From: Sipunculus nudus
Taxonomy: Eukaryota; Annelida; Sipuncula; Golfingiida; Sipunculidae
Assembly: GCA_026874595.1 (NCBI GenBank)
Contig: CM049317.1
Span: 18,497,882 to 18,561,881 of the forward strand
Direction: 5' to 3'
DNA: 64,000 nucleotides
A program made the translations under genes and the position numbers. Of this stretch, positions 1 to 9,700 are shown piece after piece (position 1 is the first letter of the stretch; every line of letters begins with the position of its first letter). A model generated the notes under the pieces. The model searched no databases and was not told the DNA's origin. It saw nothing but the letters and a program-made list of their open reading frames with translations.

Positions 1-1630
1 CATAATACTGGTATTCAAGTAGTCACTACGGTTATTTTTACTTCAGAAGCTCGACTCCGTTACCTATGCTCAACACCGTTATCTATGCTCAACACCGTTA
101 CCTAGAGGATTTAAAACCATGTTTAAATTTTATTTTCTGTGCATTCAATAAAATTAACAAGGTATTTCGACTCAAATTCTGAAGGTAGATGTACCAAAGT
201 ACTTTGTCCGGTAAATCCCTGCAAATGCACCCCTCTGGAAGCAAAAATAGGAATAGAGACAATTTTTGTTTTCAAAAGTTAATTAAAAAGAAGAAAATAT
301 GTTCTTTTTACACACATTTTTTTTTGTTAAATTCATAACTGAAATTTATGTTTTGATTTTATCAAAGGCTATTAATTTTAATTTTATCGAAAATCACAAA
401 AAAAACTAGTCAAAACAATTTCTGAAATGTGCTAGTGAGATTTTACTGCGTGTAACGGTGTCGAGAAAAAGGTTCATATTTTCCCCTTACCTGGACTATT
501 TATAAAAAAAGGAAACTGAAAAGTGCACTACTTGCATTATTTTACAATTCTAACGATATTTTTCTATAAATTAAGTTTTGTTATATCAAAATCAAGATTT
601 AAAAAAAAAAATCACCAAGAAAACCCTTGAAATGCGACGTTTTCTGTAGAAATACCCCTTTACGATCTATACAGTCGAGTGGTAAAACGCTCGGTTATGA
701 CCCCCTAGCTTATGACGATAAAACTTGCTAAACTTGCCGAAACGGTCTAAATGGCCGAAACTGCGAGTATAAAAGGGTGATCTGTCTCAAAGCTCTGTCC
801 TTCAAAGATCGGATTCGGCTCTCGAATGGCATGGCTGGGTCTCCGCTGCTGGGATCAGTGGAGGGAAGGTAAGTTGCTTCTGCCTTAGCCGTGACAACCC
901 GACTCAGTAGGCGATCGGATAATTGTAAGCCTACTCGAGTCGTGATACTGGTAATTTGGAGGAATGTATCGCAGTGGTCTTGCATCTGGTTGCATTCATA
1001 GTGTGGTAAACGGCCCATAATCTCAATATTATGCTTAGAATGGTGAATGAACACAATAATAAATATGTGAGCTCGCTACCCAAACTGAAACACCGTCTCC
1101 ATGGACACGGGTCATTTCCTTTGTCGACTGCAAGTTGCCTGCGTCCTGTAACCCGTGCGAGCCATGCTTGTGTTCATGCGGTAATAAATTCAACAAACAT
1201 GCCGAGGGGCTTACCAATGTGCTGGGTTAAACAGGAACTTTTCTCACTCATATTTGGTATTACAAGAAAGTACTGAAGAAATGCTAACGAATGGTCTGGT
1301 TTATGTTGATTTACAATGTACCTGTAGCCCATGGAGCGTTGTCAGAAATGACGAAAATATTTGCATCTTCATAAGGCCTTATAATGCGATCCTCAGACCT
1401 AGATGTCATGACACTCTGGCGCCAGTAATCTGGTCGTAATGCCAGAGGGTCAATATGACGCTACTTCTGCCTTTGCGGCTGTGGGTGCTGTAGCTTTCCT
1501 GCAAGGTCACCGGTGAGGGATGTACGGTGGTTGTCTCTCGCGGCTTTTTGCTTGGCTTGGTGTGGCATCGCGTCTGTTGGCTCAGAGAACATGCTTAAGG
1601 AGCGCGCAGGGCTGAGGTCTTGACCACAGC
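1..1630. other. No gene seen; probable guanylate cyclase intron
   Basis: AT-rich sequence with no reading frame that looks like a protein. A short tandem repeat of about 20 bp (core CTATGCTCAACACCGTTA) lies at about 60-110. Because the first visible guanylate cyclase exon begins at 3386 in mid-domain, this stretch is inferred to be intron of that gene. Confidence 0.5.
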
Positions 1631-1639
1631 AACCTGTAG

Positions 1640-1805
1640 CTGCTCGATGTGCGAAAACTTCTTCAGTCAGTCAGTCCCCTGTCGACCCGGGGTCGATCCC
1701 TCGTGTGGCAATGAGAGTGGGTTGCAGTGGCCCGTCCAAGGCCTGTGGTTTTCTCCTGTCCCCCTCCTTCACCTTTCATCAGATGGGGATGGATATTTAT
1801 GTATG
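1640..1805 (+). repeat. tRNA-derived SINE-like copy
   Basis: Contains a B-box-like element (GGGTCGATCCC) near 1690, then the core GAGAGTGGGTTGCAG. That core is shared in inverse orientation with the copies at 2158-2317 and 3174-3300. The downstream part ends in an AGATGGGGATGGA motif similar to the ATGGGGATG in the 2.2-kb copy. The similarity among copies is seen directly. The SINE class is inferred from the B box plus shared core. Confidence 0.55.
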
Positions 1806-2157
1806 TTTAGTTTAATATTCGAACATTGATAATAAATTTTTAAGCGGGAAAGGACAGAAAAAATGTTATACATTTTATTATTCATACATATATTCAAAAA
1901 GCATCTTGTCAACCAAATTCTCGTAGTAAATTTTAAAAGTGTAAGGGATAGAACTTTTTATGAATCAGTAAATCATTCATACCATTATATATCGTTATGA
2001 GTATCAGTGTTATACTAGCATCTTGTTAATTCGCTTCTGATTAATTTTAGTCTTTTGAATCTTAAACGATTGCGGCGCAATTATAACTTTGCCCACAACT
2101 TAAATTTAAACTTTATTTATTTTACAATGATAGTACAAATAGCTATATTAACTAATA
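1806..2157. other. No gene seen (AT-rich intron)
   Basis: Plain AT-rich DNA between two SINE-like copies. I see no open frame, RNA gene or repeat structure in it. Confidence 0.4.
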
Positions 2158-2317
2158 CTGTGCATCCCCATGGAGAAGACGATGGCGGACGAGAGTCTGT
2201 AGTGGCAGAGGATTCCGGCTGAAAAACACCGACCTCGGACATGCAACTGCAACCCACTCTCATGGTAAAGCCGGGAATGGAACCCGGATCACCAACAAAT
2301 ATACTCGAGTGTTTTAA
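2158..2317 (-). repeat. tRNA-derived SINE fragment, left copy
   Basis: Read on the minus strand it has a pol III B box (GGTTCCATTCC) followed by CATGAGAGTGGGTTGCAG and an internal core. The A-box part is missing because the 17-bp array starts directly after GTTTTAA at 2317. Its last 94 bp (2224-2317) recur at 3174-3267 with only about three differences, on the other side of the array. Confidence 0.65.
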
Positions 2318-2830
2318 CCACCTGTCTTATAAGACCACCAGTCTAACAAGACCACCTGTCTAATAAGACCTGCTGTCTAATAAGACCACCTGTCTAATAA
2401 GACCATCTGTCTAATAAGACCATCAGTCTAATAAGACCATCAGTCTAATAAGACCATCAGTCTAATAAGACCACCTGTCTAATAAGACCACCTGTCTAAT
2501 AAGACCACCTGTCTAATAAGACCACCAGTCTAATAAGACCACCTGTCTAATAAGACCACCTGTCTAATAAGACAATCAGTATAATAAGACCACCTGTTTA
2601 ATAAGACCCTGTCTAATAAGACCACCTGTCTAATAAGACCATCTGTCTTATAAGACCATCTGCCTAATAAGACCACCTGTCTAATAAGACCATCTGTCTA
2701 ATAGGACCACCTGTCTAATAAGACCATCTGTCTAATAAGACTATCAGTCTAATAAGACCACTTGTCTAATAAGACCATCAGTCTAATAAGACCATTAGTC
2801 TAATAAGACCACCTATCTGTTAAGACCATC
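2318..2830 (+). repeat. 17-bp minisatellite, array 1 (~30 units)
   Basis: Tandem units of 17 bp: a 12-mer GTCTAATAAGAC plus a 5-bp spacer CA(T/C)C(A/T). The 12-mer is almost self-complementary, and the GTCTTATAAGAC variant is a perfect palindrome. The array ends with a variant unit CACCTATCTGTTAAG, exactly as array 2 does, followed by the same flank (CTTGTGTGAACTGAAAGC). It lies in an intron of the guanylate cyclase gene. Confidence 0.95.
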
Positions 2831-3173
2831 CTTGTGTGAACTGAAAGCTTGCACATAGATTATAACTGACGTGTCTGATAAGATCACCTGTGAATTCAGA
2901 CAACATTTGGCCAGTCAGTATGAATCTATGAATACTATGAATCAGTATTACTAACAGGTTTAACTGTACTAATACATCTGTTAATTGACTCCTAATGTTT
3001 GGATCACCCTGTCCGCCCCTGTGATGGAAGTAAGGGTTTGTTTATCTACAGACCGCTAATGATGACAAACAGAAAAAAACAAGGCAACCTAAGGTGGGTG
3101 GTTACGGAGACTGTATATGTGCGGAAATTGAATGACTGCTATATGCAAAGTTAATTATAAACGCCTTATGGTT
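2831..3173 (+). repeat. Conserved 3' flank of the 17-bp array, copy 1
   Basis: About 340 bp of unique-looking sequence that follows array 1 and reappears almost unchanged after array 2 (7477-7823). Both begin CTTGTGTGAACTGAAAGC and end CGCCTTATGGTTAAA. Copy 1 lacks about 21 bp that copy 2 has near 7690. Array and flank therefore behave as one repeated unit, which suggests a mobile element with an internal tandem core. Confidence 0.85.
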
Positions 3174-3300
3174 AAACACCGACCTCGGACATGCAGCTGC
3201 AACCCACTCTCATGGTAAAGCCGGGAATGGAACCCGGATCACCAACAAAGATAGTCGAGTGTTTTAAATCTCGCCACTCCAGGCCGTAGTTGTTTTCACA
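3174..3300 (-). repeat. tRNA-derived SINE fragment, right copy
   Basis: Minus-strand tRNA-like head with an A-box-like TGGCGAGATTT at 3266-3276 and a B box GGTTCCATTCC at 3224-3234, about 30 bp apart as in tRNA genes. Then comes the core GAGAGTGGGTTGCAG. This copy keeps the A box that the left copy lost. Positions 3174-3267 are a near-perfect direct repeat of 2224-2317. Confidence 0.65.
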
Positions 3301-3385
3301 GCACGCCGTCATCGCATTTCTCCCATCCCCTGTGAGTTTACTTATTTAAATTTGATTACAACTGACTGTGTGTTTAACTTTGTAG

Positions 3386-3484
3386 GTCCGGTGGTAGCCG
3401 GGGTAGTCGGCCTTAAGATGCCCAGGTACTGTCTGTTCGGGGACACGGTGAATTCTGCCTCACGAATGGAGTCATCCGGACTCG
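3386..3484 (+). CDS. Guanylate cyclase exon with the CLFGDTVN motif
   Basis: Follows an acceptor TTTGTAG ending at 3385 and precedes a GTAAAG donor at 3485. It reads [19 protein letters not shown] and on to SRMESSGL, with the first codon split 1+2 upstream and the last base (G) carried into the next exon. Every position expected for guanylate cyclase specificity and catalysis in this stretch is intact. Confidence 0.95.
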
Positions 3485-3633
3485 GTAAAGTTTCAATTGA
3501 CTACTATATTAAAACATTTTTTTCTTCTAATGTTTAACCGTATATTATTATTTGATCAAAATTAGGAAATATCCGAAATATGCAAGTATGCGGTTATGCA
3601 TGTAAGTGTAATGCGCCCCCCCCCCACACACAC

Positions 3634-3681
<48 letters not shown>

Positions 3682-3704
3682 TATATACATATATATATAT
3701 ACAT

Positions 3705-3736
<32 letters not shown>

Positions 3737-6700
3737 TGACTAAATTAACATCTTGGATTGTGACCTTCAGTGGCAGATCTTCAGAGCTTTTGCACTGCTT
3801 ATCTTGATAAGCTGGACCCTTTATATTTAGCCTTAAAGAAGATAACTCTAGTTGGTTAAAGATTTACTAACAAACGGAACTGTAATAAAACACTGGATCT
3901 AAGAATTAATCCCTTCGCCTAACCTCTATTAGCCCCAGTAACTCAAATGGCCAAATAATGTACGGGTGTGGTAGGTCTTTGCGTCGTTATCTGTTACTTA
4001 CACACACAGCAGCACCTCGGGATCAGCTGCCTCATGGTTCATACAAACGCACTTGAAAACGACGAAATAGCCGTTGAAAATGACGACGTAATATACAGAA
4101 GCCACTTATACTGCTGCCACACCAGGTTATGAAAATAGCGTTCAGGTTGAACTGTCATGACTAATTTTTCAAATACAAGGTTAACCAAAGGATATGAACT
4201 AAATAAGATGAAGAAACAGCACGTGATAAGTACAGCTGATTTTTATGCAACTAGGTAATACTTCTTTAATTAGTGCAAGCAAGGCTAGCCTGGTGAACCA
4301 AAAACAGTGGAACCAGTCTGAAAAACCATCTGTCTTATAAGACCATCTGTCTAATAAGACCACCTGTCTAATAAGACCATCTGTCTAATAAGACCATCAG
4401 TCTAATAAGACCATCTGTCTAATAAGACCATCAGTCTAATAAGACCATCAGTCTAATAAGACCATCAGTCTAATAAGACCATCTGTCTAATAAGACCACC
4501 TGTCTAATAAGACCATCAGTCTAATAAGACCATCAGTCTAATAAGACCATCTGTCTAATAAGACCACCTGTCTAATAAGACCATCTGTCTAATTAGACCA
4601 CCTGTCTAATAAGACCATCAGTCTAATAAGACCACCTGTCTAATAAGACCATCTGTCTAATAAGACCACCTGTCTAATAAGACCATCAGTCTAATAAGAC
4701 CATCAGTCTAATAAGACCATCTGTCTAATAAGACCACCTGTCTAATAAGACCATCTGTCTAATAAGACCATCAGTCTAATAAGACCATCTGTCTAATAAG
4801 ACCATCAGTCTAATAAGACCATCAGTCTAATAAGACCATCTGTCTAATAAGACCACCTGTCTAATAAGACCATCTGTCTAATAAGACCATCAGTCTAATA
4901 AGACCATCTGTCTAATAAGACCATCAGTCTAATAAGACCATCAGTCTAATAAGACCATCAGTCTAATAAGACCATCTGTCTAATAAGACCATCTGTCTAA
5001 TAAGACCACCTGTCTAATAAGACCATCTGTCTAATTAGACCACCTGTCTAAAAAGACCATCTGTCTTATAAGACCATCAGTCTTATATAAACCATCAGTC
5101 CAATAAGACCATCAGTCTAATAAGACCATCAGTTTAATAAGACCATCTGTCTAATAAGACCATCAGTCTAATAAGACCACCTATCTGTTAAGACCACCTG
5201 TCTAATAAGACAACCTGTCTAATAAGTCCATCTGTCTAATAAGACCATCTGTCTAAAAAGACCACCTGTCTAATAAGACCATCTGTCTAAAAAGACCACC
5301 TGTCAAATCAGACCACCTGTCTAATAAGACCATCTGTCTAATAAGACCATCTGTCTAATAAGACCACCTGTTTAATAAGACCACCTGTCTAATAAGACCA
5401 TCTGTCTAATAAGACCACCTGTCTAATAAGACCATCAGTCTAATAAGACCATCAGTCTAATAAGACCATCTGTCTTATAAGACCATCAGTCTTATAAGAC
5501 CATCAGTCTAATAAGACCATCAGTCTAATAAGACCATCTGTCTAATAAGACCACCTGTCTAATAAGACCATCTGTCTAATAAGACCATCAGTCTAATAAG
5601 ACCATCTGTCTAATAAGACCATCAGTCTAATAAGACCATCAGTCTAATAAGACCATCAGTCTAATAAGACCATCTGTCTAATAAGACCATCTGTCTAATA
5701 AGACCACCTATCTAATAAGACCATTTGTCTAATTAGACCACCTGTCTAATAAGACCATCAGTCTAATAAGACCATCTGTCTAATAAGACCACCTGTCTAA
5801 TAAGACCACCTGTCTAATAAGACCATCAGTCTAATAAGACCATCAGTCTAATAAGACCATCTGTCTAATAAGACCACCTGTCTAATAAGACCATCTGTCT
5901 AATAAGACCATCAGTCTAATAAGACCATCTGTCTAATAAGACCATCAGTCTAATAAGACCATCAGTCTAATAAGACCATCAGTCTAATAAGACCATCTGT
6001 CTAATAAGACCACCTGTCTAATAAGACCATCTGTCTAATAAGACCATCAGTCTAATAAGACCATCTGTCTAATAAGACCATCAGTCTAATAAGACCATCA
6101 GTCTAATAAGACCATCAGTCTAATAAGACCATCTGTCTAATAAGACCATCTGTCTAATAAGACCACCTGTCTAATAAGACCATCTGTCTAATTAGACCAC
6201 CTGTCTAATAAGACCATCTGTCTTATAAGACCATCAGTCTTATAAAACCATCAGTCTAATAAGACCATCAGTCTAATAAGACCATCAGTTTAATAAGACC
6301 ATCTGTCTAATAAGACCATCAGTCTAATAAGACCACCTATCTGTTAAGACCACCTGTCTAATAAGACAACCTGTCTAATAAGTCCATCTGTCTAATAAGA
6401 CCATCTGTCTAAAAAGACCACCTGTCTAATAAGACCATCTGTCTAAAAAGACCACCTGTCAAATAAGACCACCTGTCTAATAAGACCATCAGTCTAATAA
6501 GACCATCTGTCTAATAAGACCATCAGTCTAACCAGACCACCTATCTGTTAAGACCACCTGTCTTATAAGACCATCAGTCTAATTAGACCATCTGTCTAAT
6601 AAGACAATCAGTCTAATAAGACCACCTATCTGTTAAGACCACCTGTCTAATAAGACAACCTGTCTAATAAGTCCATCTGTCTAATAAGACTATCTGTCTA

Positions 6701-9700
6701 ATAAAATCACCTGTCTAATAAGACCATCTGTCTAAAAAGACCATCTTTCAAATAAGACCACCTGTCTAATAAGACCATCAGTCTAATAAGTCCACCTATC
6801 TGTTAAGACCACCTGTCTAATAAGACCATCAGTCTAATAAGACCATCTGTCTAATTAGACCATTAGTCTAATAAGACCATTTGTCTAATAAGACCATCCG
6901 TCTAATAAGACCACCTATCTGTTAAGACCACCTGTCTTATAAGACCATCAGTCTAATAAGACCATCTGTCTAATAAGACCATCTGTCTAATAAGACCATC
7001 TGTCTAATAAGACCATCAGTCTAATAAGACCACCTATCTGTTAAGACCATCTGTCTAATAAGACCATCAGTCTAATAAGACCATCTGTCTAATAAGACCA
7101 GCAGTCTAATAAGACCATCTGTCTAATAAGACCATCAGTCTAATAAGACCACCTATCTGTTAAGACCACCTGTCTTATAAGACCATCAGTCTAATAAGAC
7201 CATCTGTCTAATAAGACCATCTGTCTAATAAGACCATCTGTCTAATAAGACCATCAGTCTAATAAGACCACCTATCTGTTAAGACCATCTGTCTAATAAG
7301 ACCATCAGTCTAATAAGACCATCAGTCTAATAAGACCATCAGTCTAATAAGACCATCTGTCTTATAAGACCATCAGTCTAATAAGACCATCTGTCTAATA
7401 AGACCATCTGTCTAATAAGACCATCTGTCTAATAAGACCATCTGTCTATTAAGACCACCTATCTGTTAAGACCACCCTTGTGTGAACTGAAAGCTTGCAC
7501 ATAGATTATAACTGACGTTTCTGATAAGATCACCTGTGAATTAAGACAACATTTGGCCAGTCTAATGAATCAGTATTATTAAACAGGTTTAACTGTACTA
7601 ATACATCTGTTAATTGACTCTTAATGTTTGGATCACCCTGTCCGCCCCTGTGATGGAAGTAAGGGTTTGTTCATCTACGGACTGCCAGTAAACACGGTAC
7701 ATGCGCTAATGATGACAAACAGAAAAAACAAGGCAACCTAAGGTGGGTGGTTACGGAAACTGTATATGTGCGGAAATTGAATGACTGCTATATGCAAAGT
7801 TAATTATAAACGCCTTATGGTTAAATTGCGCTCAGATATCCCTGTTTGTAGTATTTTGGTGCCCCCCCCCCCCCCATCCATGTATCATAAACACGTCGAA
7901 AAAAAAATATAATGAAGAGCCTCTGTGCGGTGGGATCGGGGTTTTCTGGCCTATTTTTATAACAGTTTCAAAAGATTATTTCTAGTTAATTTCGGAATAA
8001 GCACCTTTAAGTATCTCAATACTCACTTAGACGGAGTCTAATGTTCGACGGATCGTTATAAGATACGGCATCAAAGACCCTCACAAGGGAAGCTCAGACA
8101 GGATGAGCCTCATCCACTGTCGTAGTCAGATTAATCAACAGATAAGCACCGATAAGCCATCTTTTTATCTACAAAAGAACCTCTGCAGTATCCAATGTCT
8201 TTAGCAAGACTTTTATGGATTAGGGTAAAATAAGTACATCAATAGTTGATTTTGTCATACATTTGTAAGGTACATGAAAAATAAGAAACAAAAATTGTTG
8301 TACACCGGCGGCATCTCTAGTGTTTAATGACCAATTCACCAATTATATATCACTTTTTGTATGGGAGAATAATTGAATTTAAGTTTCAACATCTTTAGAA
8401 TTTACATTTGCTGGGCAAAAAAATAACCTTATTGTATATTTCTTATATCTTGTTTATTTCTAAACCTTCTTATAATGTAACGTATAATAAATTGTTGATA
8501 GAATATTGACAGACAAACTTTGAATAATATTCATCACCTAAATCGAATGAATAGATATTCACCATACAAACGACATCTGTTGGCGGAAATTTACATGATA
8601 AATTCGGGTCCATTACTTTACTATAAAAGAATTATTTTGGGTATATGTCCAATTCTGAAAAGTAAAATAATCCTGTCTTATTAGCATGTGTCTGCTTTTA
8701 TTTAACAAAACACGCAGTACAGGCCCAAAGACCCGAGCCCTGCAGACGACGTTACATGCAGTGCGCATGCTTGTGGAGAGGTCTGTTGCACAATAGACAT
8801 GTGTTTAAGCAGAGAAAACCGTTGAAATCGTAATGCCCTGACTGGCAATTTATGATTATACTTGACCTAATGTTTTATGGGGAGTAATACTTAAATCGCG
8901 AAGCATAGGTTTATTTTTCATTTGAAGAGTTAATAAGGACTAAATTGCTTACCTTATTAGCATAATCAACCATGCTTTCTCTGTCTAAACTTTTTTTGTG
9001 CCATTGTTTACTGTGAGGCTTGTTTTATGGTCAAATTCAGAAACGTACGTCTGCAGTGCATGCACGTAGTTCAAGATCCAGCGTTTAATTCCTTCAAATC
9101 GATGCAGCTAGTATAAAGAAAATTTGCAGACACATTGGTTTAAACAAGTGAAACCGTTATTTATGTTTACGCGCTTATCATGCTCAGGATATGTTTTCCA
9201 AAACAAACCAGTAAAAATTAATACGCAGGCTTTAGTATTATGAATGGTTATTCCTCGGTGCACCAGGAATTAAACAGACAGTACTTATCTTAAACAGTAT
9301 CAACTGTGTTTCATGTTTAATATGATGTATGTTAGACTGCGTAGAAATCTCATCTCAAGAAACGTGTTTAAAATACAATGACTGAACAGGCGACTAGATT
9401 TTCTCTAACCACATAGATTAAACCAAATTGTATTGAATTACGTTTCAGGACTGTCTCTAACCATGCAAGAATTTCCTCTACATTTGTAATATTTTATTCC
9501 GTGAGGAAGCAATTTAAAAAAAAAACAGCAACCTTTATAGCATGAATTAAGTAACAGGAAATGTTATTTTCAACCTTTGAAACTGTTAGATTAAACAGCA
9601 CACAAAGTTACCACTCATGGATAACCATGAATATCTCTAAATCTGAACTATTGAGCCGATCGAATCCCAATAATAGCGTATCAGCGTACCGGATCAGAGA

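Noticed and set aside
2323-2830. CRISPR-like array (palindromic repeat with spacers)
   Set aside because: The spacers are only 5 bp and nearly constant, the setting is an animal gene intron, and there are no cas genes. It is a minisatellite.
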